DNA from: Melastoma dodecandrum
Taxonomy: Eukaryota > Streptophyta > Magnoliopsida > Myrtales > Melastomataceae
Assembly (NCBI GenBank): GCA_029817715.1
Contig: JARUPY010000186.1
Coordinates: 124,001 to 188,000, forward strand
Length of the DNA: 64,000 bases
Direction: 5' to 3'
Shown: in pieces, positions 48,739-60,498 of the stretch
How the letters are laid out: the number at the start of each line of letters is the position of its first letter
Numbering within the stretch: position 1 is the first letter of the stretch
Translations under genes and position numbers: made by a program
The notes under the pieces: model-generated
The model's database searches: none
Told to the model about the DNA's origin: nothing
Seen by the model: only the letters and a program-made list of their open reading frames with translations

Positions 48739-49317
48739 TCAAGTTTTCTCCTCGACTTCGGGCTGCTGATTTGGATGCTTTGCTATTTTCTTCAGAGGCC
48801 ACTTGGGGGTCTTCCTTTGAGGCCACTTTGGCGGCCACTCAGAAGGCGGCATAGGAGGGATCGGGAAGGGAAGTTTGGGCCACCGCTGAGCGTAGCCACA
48901 CAACCCGAACCTGCACCGGCTGAACAAAGGGCACCTGTTAAAGCACTTACCGCAATGAAAGGGGTTGCGGTTTTTGTTCCTGCACCGGCCGCAGCAGCAC
49001 TGCCAATTGAAAGGACATCTGATATTGCACAGCCCACGATGGTTAGGGTCCTCCCAGACATCGATGCAACGGTTCCAGCAGCATCGCATGAGAAACATGG
49101 GGAATTCCCCCTGGCTACACACCCACGGCCTTCTCCAACACCCTCCGGGTCTAAAGTTCTTCGTGACGGTCCTCAGCCATGGTGAAGGTAACGTCCCGTT
49201 CTTTTCCTGTATCAGGACTCCGGCAGTTGGCTTTCCTTCCGATGTAGACAAGAGAACAAGCAGTATGAAGAGCAACAACGAGATAAATGACGCTTGCTTT
49301 GGCCAAAACATTTCCAA
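48739..49317 (-). CDS. STIG1-like secreted cysteine-rich protein, 192 aa
   Basis: Stigma-specific STIG1 family proteins are small secreted Cys-rich proteins involved in pollen-tube growth, exudate secretion or peptide signalling. This intact single-exon frame starts with MEMFWPKQ and a signal peptide (LLLFILLVLLSTSEG, cleavage likely before KPTAG). A Cys-rich domain (about residues 55-142) follows, with spaced motifs CIDVWED, CNIRCPFNWQCCCGRC, HCGKCFNRCPLFSRC and RFGLCGYA, matching the STIG1 pattern of repeated CxxC/CCxGxC ending CxYA. The last 50 residues are an unusual tail rich in Pro, Trp and Lys (PPSEWPPKWPQRKTPKWP), which most family members lack. A TATA-like TAATATAAAC is 40-50 bp upstream. 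A small Cys-rich peptide ORF starts 71 bp away on the opposite strand. Confidence 0.82.
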   Translation of the reverse strand: MEMFWPKQASFISLLLFILLVLLSTSEGKPTAGVLIQEKNGTLPSPWLRTVTKNFRPGGCWRRPWVCSQGEFPMFLMRCCWNRCIDVWEDPNHRGLCNIRCPFNWQCCCGRCRNKNRNPFHCGKCFNRCPLFSRCRFGLCGYAQRWPKLPFPIPPMPPSEWPPKWPQRKTPKWPLKKIAKHPNQQPEVEEKT

Positions 49318-49388
49318 TCACCCAAGGAGGAGAATCGTTGAGGAGTCCCGGTTCTGGTTTATATTAACTATTCTATACAAGTCATGCC

Positions 49389-49535
49389 ATGGGACAAGGC
49401 ATGCCAACGCTACTAATGATCTTGATGTTGCTTGTGGAACAATCACTGGAAACGGCAGAGGCCATCGACAATTGCCAGCACTCTTGCCTCGTCGGATGTA
49501 TGGGTCGTTCGCCTTACACCCCATCTGTGCGGTAG
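49389..49535 (+). CDS. Short secreted cysteine-rich peptide ORF, 48 codons (possible first exon or fragment)
   Basis: It reads MGQGMPTLLMILMLLVEQSL, a signal-peptide-like start, then NCQHSCLVGCMGRSPYTP and a stop. The CX3CX3C spacing resembles the start of the peptide at 51345. Sequence after the stop still contains Cys-spaced coding-like stretches: in another frame SCQDDC at about 49615, and RCVIPCLDICDKEYVMC at about 49755. The stop may therefore be a lesion, or lie in a short unrecognised intron. A GT occurs at the last codon and a possible AG 64 nt on, which is very short for a plant intron. A near-identical copy is at 60499-60645. Confidence 0.45.
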   Translation: MGQGMPTLLMILMLLVEQSLETAEAIDNCQHSCLVGCMGRSPYTPSVR

Positions 49536-49720
49536 TTTGCCTCCTTACGGTCCGGTAAAGCGACTCCTCCGGCATATGAAAGCACCTTGATGCAGTACAA
49601 AAGCGGTTGCATCATGTCAAGATGATTGCACCCGAATCACAGTAACTGCCAATGACCCTTTATTATGCAAACAAGGCTTGCCAGGCATATAATTTTAAAT
49701 TTCTCTAACGCTTTAAGTTT

Positions 49721-49972
49721 GTGATAAGTGCCGATGATGAGAGCACCAAGCGATGCGTTATACCTTGCTTGGACATCTGTGATAAGGAATACGTGATGTG
49801 TCCCTACAGATTGAAGAAACTGTCATATGTGAATAATAAGGAACAGTTAGCAATGACTAATGTTGATATGAGAAATAATCTTCACGCATGCACGCGTGAT
49901 ACAAAACGTAAGATTCCTTTGTTGAAACGACACTTTTTTAGTCGGTACGACCTTTCGGTAAAAACACAATAA
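49721..49972 (+). CDS. Cysteine-rich coding stretch, probably 3' part of the same peptide gene
   Basis: Reads ISADDESTKRCVIPCLDICD then EYVMCPYRLKK, with CX3CX3CX6C spacing, followed by a basic tail. It has no signal peptide of its own, so it is more likely a downstream exon or remnant of the gene starting at 49389. In the copy at about 60840-60910 the equivalent region has a small deletion that destroys the frame. Confidence 0.35.
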   Translation: MISADDESTKRCVIPCLDICDKEYVMCPYRLKKLSYVNNKEQLAMTNVDMRNNLHACTRDTKRKIPLLKRHFFSRYDLSVKTQ

Positions 49973-50914
49973 TATGATGCATCACTCAAACAATAGAAAG
50001 AATATCGAGTCACTAAATGGTCGATAGCACGACGACGGTGTTAGGAAAAATCAATCGAATCCAGAATCACTGTATTGGAATTTTAAGACACGGATAAGAA
50101 CATTAGTGCTTGGATGAAAGATGGAATTGACATTGGCTAATCCATTTGTCTTAATCAACACCCGTTCCATTATTTTATTTGAAAAATTAATTCCTACAAA
50201 TATGAAATTTGATTTAATTAAAAGGGGACCCTTTTGGCAAAGTCATTCTATTCAGGACTTTCTTATAATAATTATAGCTGAGATTTATTTGCCAGAAAGT
50301 TCGTTATGTTCAGAAAAGTTCGTACGACATGATCGTTGAATAAATTTTCCTATAATGATTATGAGAGAACAAACTTTACCGTAAAATGGGTCGCAGTCGA
50401 CCGAAATCTCAATAAAGTGAGAAAAAAGCAGCTCACGACATGGCATATTTGCGGCTTCCTTTATGTCTTGGTCATATTTCTTTGTTCGTAAAAAGTTGGC
50501 TTCTTGTCGTAACGTTAAAGGATGAAGTCTTAACAAGAATCCAATTTACATTAATTCTCGCAAAAGATAAAGTTCATCTCAAATATAAATATTTGACACC
50601 AAGCTGAGATTGCCAAACTTTTCTGCCATTAAAATCAACAAAACCCATGTAGAGATTCTCTAACTTCAAATAATATAATAATATTTTTTTGCAATTAAAA
50701 CAGATAATATATATATATATATATAGAGCAATTAAAATAAGCAAAATCTATCTAAATTTCTGCTAACTTTTCTGCCATTAAAAAATAGCCATTTAAATTA
50801 GTTGTATGTTGCTTACCTATCAAATAAACGACTATCACAACCAAATTTATAAAATAATTAATTTTACTTGTAGATTTTGACAACAATAAAATAATTTATA
50901 TGTTGGAACAATAT
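49973..50914. other. AT-rich spacer with (AT)n at about 50707-50725
   Basis: No coding signal was found. A short dinucleotide AT microsatellite is present near 50715. Confidence 0.5.
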
Positions 50915-51080
50915 GAAGTTTGTCCAAGTGGTACGAAGCTTGAATTTGATTAAGGAAGTATTAGGTTCGAAACATACCGTATACATTCACCCTTGTAAGA
51001 AGACCCATCCACCATAGTCGACTGTCATACTCGGATCAAGCCTGAATTAGTCGAGACGAAACTCGGATACCAAAAAAAAT
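50915..51080 (+). mobile_element. SINE-like, tRNA-derived element
   Basis: A polymerase III box A-like TGTCCAAGTGGT (50921-50932) is followed 31 nt later by a box B-like GGTTCGAAACA (50964-50974). The element then ends in CTCGGATACCAAAAAAAATA near 51080. Length (about 165 bp) and layout fit a plant SINE. Flanking target duplications are not clear. Confidence 0.5.
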
Positions 51081-51262
51081 AAGAAGCAAACTTATCAAGT
51101 CATTTTAAACCTTTAGATATATTAGAATAATTTTGGATAATTTCAGATAATTGTTTTGTTGGGGTGGTAATTTATCAAAAAATAAAAGAGAATAAATTTT
51201 TCTAAAGTATTATTAAATACCCATATATGAAAAAAGAAGCTTTTTTAGATGGAAACTCGGGT

Positions 51263-51273
51263 ATATATAAATG
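51263..51273 (+). promoter_or_regulatory. TATA box of the 51345 peptide gene
   Basis: TATATATAAAT lies about 75-80 bp before the ATG at 51345, a normal distance for a plant TATA box with a short 5' leader. Confidence 0.6.
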
Positions 51274-51344
51274 AATGGTGTACCCATTCGATATCCACAT
51301 CTAACTAAGAAACACACCGTACAAAGAAATTTCTTCCTTCAAAT

Positions 51345-51620
51345 ATGACTTCGAAGAAATTGATGCCGGTGTCGGCGGCACTGATGATAATTTTGTTCTT
51401 GATAATGATGCTCTATATGGATGCGGCCTTAGCGGGGTTAACCCCCTGCGAGGCAGGTTGCGACAAAGAATGTAAAGGCAAGCAAGAACAATTCTACCGA
51501 GCTTGCTACCAGGATTGTGTATGCAGAAAATGCAGGCAGCCGACCCCCGGACCTCGATTCTTCTTACCCTCCCATTTCAGATCCGAAGATCCAGTGCCAA
51601 ATGGAATGCGTTTCTTCTAA
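51345..51620 (+). CDS. Secreted cysteine-rich peptide, hairpinin-like spacing, 91 aa
   Basis: An intact frame starts MTSKKLMPVS with a hydrophobic signal segment (ALMIILFLIMMLYM) and a likely cleavage after AALA. The mature part begins GLTPCEAGCDKECKGKQEQF and continues RACYQDCVCRKC, then a Pro-rich tail ending in GMRFF. The core spacing CX3C-X10-CX3C is that of plant alpha-hairpinins, a class including antimicrobial and inhibitor peptides. Three extra Cys give seven in all, so one may be unpaired or form a dimer. It has its own TATA box and no visible lesion. The relation to the 49389 and 60499 peptides is by Cys spacing only. Confidence 0.65.
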   Translation: MTSKKLMPVSAALMIILFLIMMLYMDAALAGLTPCEAGCDKECKGKQEQFYRACYQDCVCRKCRQPTPGPRFFLPSHFRSEDPVPNGMRFF

Positions 51621-51864
51621 ATGCATGAACGATGTCTTCTAAATGCAAGAATCTATATTATCCTGATATTTGTATTCAAATGTTGGTTTTTTAAGGAATA
51701 AGAAACCTTTAAATGTACAAGAATAATTCGGATAATTTCGAATCATTCGGTAGTTGGATAATTTGCCAAAAAAAAAGAGGTTGGTTTTTTCTGATATTAT
51801 TATAGAATATCTACAAATGGAAAAGAAAAGTTGCATTACGTATACATATTATTACATTAGATGA

Positions 51865-51896
<32 letters not shown>

Positions 51897-52467
51897 GCAG
51901 TACCCCGACACTCGAGTCGATGTATCAAGAGGAAGACATCAGGCGAGCGGGCTCGGATGCTCGTGTAATACAAACCACGCACGTGTACATGGGTGGAGAC
52001 TTTTTGTTGTATAACAAGAATTATTATTAATTCACATATATTTATGTTTCAACATTTGAAGCCGTGAAAAGTCTCCAGTAACGAAATACTAAATCAAAAT
52101 TAGTTTGTTTGTCAACGTTGCACGATCATACATTAAAAATAAAATAATAGAAAAGAATAGACTTCACACCCGAATTAGGGAATTGTTAGTCAGAAACAAA
52201 TATGATAAACAAATTATCCTAACTCTTTTAATATTTTATGCTCATTTAATCTTATGAATGCTTAAACTTGAAGGGGAAGTATTGTTCTGGGTTTTTAGGG
52301 GGAATGTTTAATTTTTCATGTATGTATTTTTATTAATTGATTGATTAAGTCTAACTTGTGTCAAATCATTTTAATCACTTCATAATAATATTTGTCTTTG
52401 GCCCTGAGATGAGAGACACAACAATTGGATACAACATTAATCATCAAAATGAGGCAGAGTACATCAT
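51621..52467. other. AT-rich spacer with (AT)n at 51870-51896
   Basis: No gene was seen. A clean AT dinucleotide run of about 27 bp is present. TNL-D 3'-flank homology with TNL-B and TNL-C begins near 52430. Confidence 0.5.
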
Positions 52468-55400
52468 TCATCTTCCAGTTCTCCTTTTCATATATTTTTT
52501 GCGAAATCGTCGATACGGGCCTTCAAATGACCGCAATTTCTCGCAGGAAGAAATCTTCAAGTGGCAGTCTCTCGCCATACAGGGCACGCTTATCAGAGAG
52601 TTGCATGATTCAAACTCCACCCTTTTCAATCTTCTCAAATTTGACAGGTCTGCGATTTTACCCATGAAATCACCCACGAAATCACCACACCGCGAGACGC
52701 TTAATTCCTCCAAGAGCTCCATTTTCTCAACCCCAGAAAAGTCGATGCAATCACAATTCAGCAGTGTTAAAGAGCAAAGTCTCCTCAACGATCCTAAATC
52801 TGACAACCTGATAGGATAACTCATATTTCCATTAATATCTCGTCCATCCAGCAAAGTCCCACTCCGCATCATCTTCCAACGTCCCGGGATCGTCAATTTA
52901 CGTAAGTCCAAAGGAAGCTGCAATGCGGATGAAATGTTCCTAGAATGCAGATAGAGATCTTCCAGCCTGGACATGGAACCCAAATTGGTAGATGGAATAC
53001 CACCGACATCCAACTTCAATTTCTGCAACCCATAGAGGTTCTCTATCCCCTCTAAGCCCTCATAAAGACCAACCAACGTCAGCGATCGGAGGCTGGCGAG
53101 TCCGGAAAGATTGCATTTTGCAAGGTTTGGCTCCTCAGACATTGGAATTCTAACAGAACCGAGTGATCCTTCAATTTCCAATACGTCAAGGCTCTTTAGA
53201 TTGCCGATCGAGGAAGGTAGCTTCCTTATCTTAGTCCGAATCCCACGGAGTATTCTCAGGTCCCCTAGCCTCCCAATAGACTCTGGCAGCTCCGAAATTC
53301 CGTTACAATCGATCAAAATGAGCTCTTGTAGAGCCTTTGCATATCCAAGCTCTTCTGGCAACCTTGTCAACTTTCTACACCCTTTTATATTCAGGCGTTT
53401 AAGATCCCCTAATACACCGATAGAACTGTGGATTTCTTTCAATTCCCAGCAAAAGCGGAGATCAATTATCTCCAGCTTTGGGAAACGAGAGAGGTCGGGC
53501 AGTCTTGTAATCTCCGCCCCCGAGATATCAAGTACTCTCAAATTACCCATTCTCTATTAAAACAAAAAAAAAACGAGTATCGTCCCATGATTAGTTAATG
53601 TTGATTTTCTGCTTCATGAGAGATGGATACAAGGGAAAGGAAATTAATACCATGTCTTTCATTGAATCGTCCGTAATTCTATGCCCCGAAATCTGGAGAA
53701 TGACGAGGCTGTCCATCTGGCAGAAACAGGGACAAGGTCTGATATACGACTGCACATCCCAACGTAGCCACAATAGATTCCTAAACTCTCCACTTAATCC
53801 TGCTCCACTTAATCCTGCTACAATTAGGTTGAGAAACCTGAGATTGGACATGCCCTTGAATTCCTTCCCGGTTAAAATGAATTCCTTCCCTTTTAAAAAT
53901 TCCGAAATACCATCCAGGTGGATGGCTAAAACTTGATCGGTGCCCTGGTAACATAACATAAAGGAAATGAGGAAGCCAAAAGAGAGAGATCGAGTCCAAT
54001 CCAATAAATTATTATTATCATCTCACCTGCTTTTGGCGTATGACATTAAGTGCCAATTCAGGATCCCACAGCCTGCTGCGCTTGCAGAGATGGGGGCTCT
54101 CTGAACTAACAATCTCCCTTCCCATCTCTCTAATTAAGTCATGCATCCAATACTTGTCTTTTTTTATCCAAATATCGTCATCGTCGACATTCAGTACCTT
54201 TATCAAAGATCTGTTCTGGAGGACATCCAGTCCACTTTTAGGAAAAAAACCACAGGCTTCCCACATGTAACTCACATACTTCCTTGGCATCACATGATGG
54301 TCGAAACATGCAATGTCCAGAAAAATCTGCTTCTCACTCTCGTCTAAGTCATCGTAGCTGATCCGCAGCGTTTTCAAGATGTCTTTGTGAGGCACTCGCT
54401 CCAGCTTTTCCAATGTATGTTCCCATTTATTCTTTTCCTTTCGGAACACGTGCCCTCCGATCACCTTCAAAGCTAAGGGAAGATTTCCGAATATACGAAT
54501 AACCCGCTTCGATAAATCAACAAAGTCATTTGGAGGCCCCTCTCCACGAAATGCGTGCCGACTGAAGAGTTGCAGAGCATGATCATCACTCATTCCCTCC
54601 ACTTCATAAACAGTATCACTAGGTCTCATAAGACCCTCGCAAACGCTCTTATCCCTCGTAGTGATGATGATTCTCGTTCCCGGTGCAAAGAAATCGAAAT
54701 TTCCAACCAACTTTTCGAGCTGACTACTCTCGCTGACATCGTCAAAAATGATAAGGACCCTTCTGTTGCAGATCCTTCTTCGGATCTCATTCATTCCATC
54801 GCTAGCGTCACCAATTTCTCCATCTGATTTGCCGAAGATATCCCTCAATAGCTTCTTTTGCAACCTTTCAACACCCTCCGCACCAGTCGACAAGGTTGCT
54901 CGTACATCAGGAAGGAAGCAGCATCCATCGAATCGGGAAGAGATTTTGTTGAAGATGACATTCGCCAACGTTGTCTTCCCAATACCCCCCATGCCGTGCA
55001 CCATCACAACTTGTCGTTCAACGTGAGAACTCAAATTCAACATGCCCATTACGTTCTCCACGCGATCATCCATCCCTACGAGATGATCCGGCAATCTCCT
55101 ATCTTTGATTTTCAGCTTGTTTAGAATATCCTTAACCACATCACTAACAAACTTGCCCTTCCTGCCCAAAATCAGATGGAGATCGAGTTGTCCAAAAAAC
55201 TGCCGACTAACAACATGAAAAAGCTCAAAGGAAACAACAGCTGTTGAAATATCCGAAATGACATAAATAATTATATAAGAAAGAGAAAGATTAAAGATTA
55301 TGAGTTACATACCCAATATATTCTTTGTATTCCAGACCATGGATACCTCCAACCTTCTTCAGAGCTTCCTCCCACAATTTCACATCCTCTTCCTTGTATT

Positions 55401-55824
55401 TTTCTTTGTGCTTCTCGAGGGCGTCCCGGTACAGATCAGTTCGCAGCTTCACGTCGCCGGGGCTTACATCATAGAAGATGGGCAAGATGACTTTCCTAGA
55501 GGCTGGGTCCCTGCAGCAGCCCGCCATCAGGGCGAGTTCTCGGAGGCACCACGCGCTCGATGCGTAGCCTTTGGAGAAGACAACAACGTAGATCCTAGAG
55601 TCCGGGACAGCGCGACGGAGCTCGTCTCCGATCGCTTCGCCGTTACGGACCTCCTCCGTGTCCCTGAACACGCATATCCCCTTTTCCTTCATGAACTCAT
55701 AAAGGAAGTCGGTGATGTCGTTCCGGGTGTCAGGTCCCCTGAAGCTAACGAACACATCGTAAGCAGATCCGACGGGGGTGTTCACAGTGCCGCGGCTAGT
55801 CCCTGCTTCCGATGTCCCCGCCAT
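52468..55824 (-). CDS. TNL-D: complete TIR-NBS-LRR immune receptor (about 1023 aa)
   Basis: Proposed exons are 55824-55313 (TIR), 55206-54027 (NB-ARC), 53944-53651 (linker starting GTDQVLAIHLDG) and 53553-52468 (LRR); the sum is whole codons. The start is placed at MAGTSEAG as in the other copies, although the frame stays open upstream to 56001. Motifs include YDVFVSFRGPDTR, AWCLREL, GMGGIGKTT, VLIIFDDV, FFAPGTRIIITTRDKS, GNLPLAL (preceded by IF in place of MS), FLDIACFDHH and YWMHDLIREMG. Unlike B it has MAGCCRDP in the TIR, and a DDDIWIKKDK insertion before MHD. The linker exon is the longest, with GAGLSGAGLSGEF repeated. No disabling lesion was seen. Confidence 0.92.
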
Positions 55825-56186
55825 CCAAGGCAGATCCGAGGAGGGTGGAGGTGGAAGACTGGACTGGTCATTTGTTGTTTGTGGTGGGCAATCGGAAGGA
55901 GGATGGGAAAAGAAAGTGAAACGACAGCGATGAAACAGGAATAATAATATCTCCCCACACCCCATTTGGGTGTGTGTGTTGGGTGTTTGAATATTTGCCA
56001 AATTGTTGGGTGCGAGACAACAGCGATGGAGTACCCCTGTTTTTCTATAAACTCCAGTACAAATTAACTTCTTCTCCCATGAGAGAGAGGGTTGCAGGGA
56101 AGAGCACGCGAGAGGAGATGATGATGAATGATGATGGGTTTTGGAGAGGAGAGAAAGGGTAAGGGAGACATCATGATTGCCATCAT
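55825..56186. repeat. TNL-D upstream flank, recopied at 58180-58405
   Basis: The part from about 55960 (CCCATTTGGGTGTGTG) to 56185 (GCCATCAT) is closely repeated at 58187-58407. The two copies diverge exactly at GCCATCAT, where unrelated DNA begins here. Confidence 0.7.
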
Positions 56187-57630
56187 TAATACCATATGTT
56201 GACGTAAAAATATCTCACGGTCCATATATAGACCGAAAGCAACGTACAAATTATCGTATTGAAAATATAGCGGGTTCAATCTCTAGTCACGGACAAAGCA
56301 CGTGAGTCCTCTGATTCGATACTTGTAAGATATCCGAAATATAGATGGGCTGAAGCTCTGGCAAATATCTGCCGGAGCTTTAGGGAGATATGTTGATGAA
56401 GACACTGGAACTGCAGAGCTTGATTCGGCGGGTCTTCAGAAGTGGTGAAGATCACCAGGGCTGTTGTAGAAGCTTGATCTGGAGAGTCTTCTGAGGATCG
56501 CCAGCGCTATTGTAGAAGCTTGATCTGGAGAGTCTTCTGAGGATGGGCGAAGAACACCAGGCTGCTGAAGCTTGATCTTGAATGCTTGAACTTGATCTTC
56601 AGGCTTGATCTCGATCTTCAGACTTGATCTCGATCTTCAGACTTGATCTTGAACCTTGATCTTGGCAGCACTGCGTCGATCGGGTGAGGAAAAGATGCTC
56701 GAGAACTTCGCTATCGAAGGAGCTCCTCACTCTTGAAGTCGTGTCCCAAAGAGGGGGAGGGACTCCCTTTATATAGGAGTTGAGATGTCTTTAAGTGCCA
56801 TCTCCCTCCGATGTGGGACAAAGATGCATAGGCTTTAGTGGTCATATTGGACCAAACTTTGGATTGGGCCGAAATTTGAATGGGTCAGACCATGGATGGG
56901 CCGACATATGAATTGACTCATTGGCTAGACTAAAGCTTATTCAACCCAATATATGAATGGGTCGGGCTTATTTAACCCAAAATCATCTAATACCCTTGGA
57001 CTTTATATAATTTTAAGTCCAAGTAGTAATCATATTAATTTCACACTAAATGAGTGTAAAATATTTATGTCATATCGGTCGATATAATATATGATTTCTT
57101 GAACCGAATAACATTATTTTGACATTAATAAAATTTTAATGTCTACAAATGCGCCCACTTTAATTCGTATCTCATATGCGTATATACAGCAGAGAGATTA
57201 GAATTAAAGTATTAGATATGCTCCGGGTTTATTGAATATGTCGACCGAATATTTCTTCCATCATCCATCGAGACTTTGTATCAAAATCTAAAACCTCCCT
57301 TTACTTACGAGATCAATTCAGCCGTATTCGAGTAGGAAAAAAATATTTTCCGAAATAGGATATTTCAAGATATCCCAAGACGAGGTCGTGATATTCGGTG
57401 CTGAGATAATAAGCCAAACAATATAACGTGACTTTCTCTAGCTGAATCGCTTGGTAAGTATATATTAAGAAAGTTGTCGGCCACGTGAACACCTCACATT
57501 GAAAGAAGGGTTTAACTGATTCCAATCAAAAGGATTAAAAGTTTATCGGCCACTGCGTACAGACTCCATTATTGAGCTGCAATTGCTTATTTCCGAGCAC
57601 CCGCTCACAGAAGGAGGTTATGCGCAAATG
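56187..57630. mobile_element. Insertion interrupting a TNL flank, possible solo LTR
   Basis: Compared with the other copies of this flank, non-homologous DNA begins after GCCATCAT at 56186, and homology resumes near 57650. The insert contains TGTTGACG at 56197, a TATATAGG box near 56777 followed by GATGTGGGAC, and AATGTCTACA near 57145; these features fit an LTR. Clear target duplications were not found, so the type is uncertain. Confidence 0.33.
56425..56660. repeat. Minisatellite-like tandem repeats (GCTTGATCT family)
   Basis: A unit of about 60 bp (TGTAGAAGCTTGATCTGGAG...) occurs twice or more, followed by several copies of a 19-20 bp unit around ACTTGATCTCGATCTTCAG. It lies inside the inserted segment. 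Confidence 0.8.
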
Positions 57631-57649
57631 ACTTATAAAAAAAAATATT

Positions 57650-59255
57650 AGCAAATGACTTATCAAAAAAAATATTCGCAAATGGGGGATCTTTCTTTTC
57701 GTTTTCCTTTTAATTTTAATATATTAAAAAAAGGAGAAAGAAAGGAATCAGTAAGCTCTGTTTCTGTAACTCCCCCCACCTTCCTCGTTTAAATTTAAAA
57801 ACGCCAGAACATAAGAAAATGAAATGGGTGTGACAGCCGACCACGCCTATCACGGGCGAGTGATCCGACAGACAGAGACTTTGGGTCACTCAGTAGTTGT
57901 AGTTGTAGGAGGGTTAATGGCATATGGTTTTCTAATTCATTGTCAGTAGTAACTTTTTCACTTTTTATTATTTGAAAAAGAACTAGCGGGAATCTTTGAA
58001 GGAATATTCTAAAATGCTCTTTTCTATAGACATTATCAAAGAAATAATGAGAATTTTGGTAGTGATATTAGTACGCATCGTCGTAAATCAGTCAGTCGGA
58101 CAGACACCCAAATTTTCCACATCGTCTCTGCCTTCTTTTTAGGTATTTCATTTCATCAATAATAATATCTCCCCTCCCCCCCCCCCCATTTGGGTATGTG
58201 TGTTGGGTGTTTGAATATTTGTCTAATTGTTGGGCATGAGACAGCAGCGATGGAGTACCACCTGTTTTATTATAAACTCCTGTACAAATTAACCTCTTCT
58301 CCCATGAGAGAGAGGGTTCGAAGGAAGAGCACACGAGAGGAGATAATGATGATGAAGATGGGTTTTGGAGAGGAGAGAAAGGGGAAGGGAGACATCATGA
58401 TTGCCATCATGCTTTTCTTTGCTTTACTTTCCTTGGAATTCGTTATTCATCTGTAGTTTTCGGAATATGTTAGCAAGTGGGCGACCTTTTGCTTTTCCTT
58501 TTCCTTTTAATTTTAATATTTATAAATAAAAACACAATCTATCCTTAAATTTCAAAATATAAATCTCTTGACATGAAAATATTATCAAACGAGAGACCTT
58601 TTTCTTTTCCTTTTGATTTTAATATACAGAAGAAAAGGAAAAAGAAAGGCCTTTAAATTTAAAAATGCCAGACCATAACAAAATGAAATGGGGGGAGGGC
58701 GGCCGGCCACGCCAAAAGTGGGACCCAGACGACGACCTCTGACCGACCAGCTTTAATCTCCCCCACTAAACTTCAACTCCTCGAGTCATGTTCCTCCCTG
58801 TCACTCTTCTCCTTCCCAACCCAACCCCATCAATTAAAATTTCCCCTAAGTAAAATTAATTAATTAATATTTAATCTGTTAAATTTTTTTTGACAGAAGG
58901 CGCATACATCGACGTGCGCCTTCTGTCAGAGACTTTGGGCCTCCCTGTTATCGGGTAAGGTCGGTGTGCTGCGCCTTGATTCGGGCTCGCCACTAACCGA
59001 CAGCTATTCATCTTGATTGCCGAATAAATTAAATAAACGAATAAAGATGTTTTCCGTCTCTTCGATTGTCGTTTTCTGGGTTCGGATGAGGACTAATTGT
59101 TGCGCGGGAAGGAAAAGTTCTGTTTTTCTTATTTCCTTTGGAGCGCATATTTTCCTTAAAAATAAAATACAATTTCGATACAAAAAGTGATTTCTTATGA
59201 AAAGTAAGACCAAATACTTTAAAGTTCTGTTTTTCTTATTTCCTTCGGCGGGCAT
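57650..59255. repeat. Mosaic of TNL upstream blocks, no complete gene
   Basis: 57650-57840 resembles 40450-40690. 58187-58407 matches the TNL-D flank, and 58310-59230 matches the TNL-C flank (40260-41210), including the hairpin at 58891. A C-rich run is at about 58169-58187. Confidence 0.7.
58891..58928. repeat. Perfect 14-bp hairpin in a duplicated block (copy 2)
   Basis: Identical stem and loop to 40891-40928. Confidence 0.95.
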
Positions 59256-59291
59256 GCCACGGCTAGTCCCTGCTTCCGATGTCCCCGCCAT
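59256..59291 (-). pseudogene. Orphan TIR start codons (MAGTSEAGTSRG)
   Basis: Exactly the first 12 codons of the TNL TIR exon are present on the minus strand, then unrelated DNA follows. It is the stub of a fifth TNL copy or a breakpoint of a duplicated upstream block. Confidence 0.8.
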
Positions 59292-60498
59292 CCATTGGGG
59301 GAAGGGAGACATGAATGCCATTATTTCATGATTGTATTGTCAAAAATCGAGGGGAGGGGGAATACATCATGCTTTTACTTTCCATAACTTTCCTTGTATT
59401 GTTTGGAATGGGGGACCTTTTCCTTTCCCTTTTAATTTTAATATATAAAAAAAAAAGGAAAAAGAAAGGAAGTTTCTTTAACTCCACCCACCTGCAAATT
59501 TAAAAATGCCAGAACATAAGAAAATGAATTGGGGAGAGGGCGGCCGGCCACGCCAGAAGTGGGACCCAGACGACCTCTGACCGACCAGAGTCAGCCGACA
59601 AATGATGTTGGAAATTACGAAGAAGTCTCGTTTGGGAAAACATCAAACTAACGATGAAGTTTCGTCTGCCAAAACCGACGACGACTTCATAAAAGAAGAT
59701 GAAAAGTTGTCTTTGGTCTTACCTTAACGTTATCTCTATCTTCCTCGTCCCCACCACAATGACGGGCGAGTGATATTCGGCCCAATTGCTTTTTCTTAAA
59801 TGAAAATCTGCTTTTCCTCCGTTGATCCGGGTTGAGGACAGGGGAAAGGAAATCCATTCGGCTTCTTCTGTTTTCTTTTTAGAGGAAGGCTTGTTTTAGT
59901 CGTTCAAATGTTGGGGTGGAAAAATTCGAATCAAGTTTCCATTTATCAACATTTTTTTTAATTATAATAAAAAATATCTCTCTAGCTTCATTAGTTAGTG
60001 GATGTACATTTTCTGAGGAATTATTTACCCCATCGAATTGCAGAAGAAAAAAGAGATAAGCAACTATTCCTCTAATAGTAATGAAGAATGAACAAACATG
60101 TCGGAACGACAAAACCCGAGTTTGTAGCTTAGTGCGCAACGCTGGAAGCATCCTCTACATTGAAGGATGCATCTTGGTTGTGTAGAGATGATTCGTTCTT
60201 CTTGATTTGGTAATCCAGATAATGCTCATGAACGCATCGTTCTCAGTTTTGTGAATTTACGGTGCACCGAAGGACGCCTAACTCTATTTATAATACATGT
60301 CCTTTTTGGTTATGTAATTCTTAGTGCACCGGATGGACGCTTCCTTCCAGAGGCAGAACTAGGGGCAATGCCCCCGGTTTTTCTAAAAAAATAAAATTAG
60401 GTTCAAAATTTTTTTTATTTTAATATAGTTTAATTTGGCCGGATTATTTTTTTCTGGATTCCCTACTACTTCCTCCTCTATTCTATACAAGTCATGCC
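59292..60498. repeat. Further duplicated TNL flank blocks
   Basis: 59500-59590 repeats the CGGCCGGCCACGCC patch. 59610-59830 matches 8510-8740, and 59830-60350 matches about 2915-3470. No gene was found. Confidence 0.65.

Noticed and set aside
50915..51000. tRNA gene from box A and box B motifs
   Set aside because: No cloverleaf arms or acceptor stem can be drawn; the 3' part and A-rich tail fit a SINE.
55825..56001. Upstream in-frame Met giving TNL-D a 59-residue N-terminal extension
   Set aside because: The other three copies start at MAGTSEAG and have no open extension; the extra sequence is Pro/Ser-rich 5'-leader-like.
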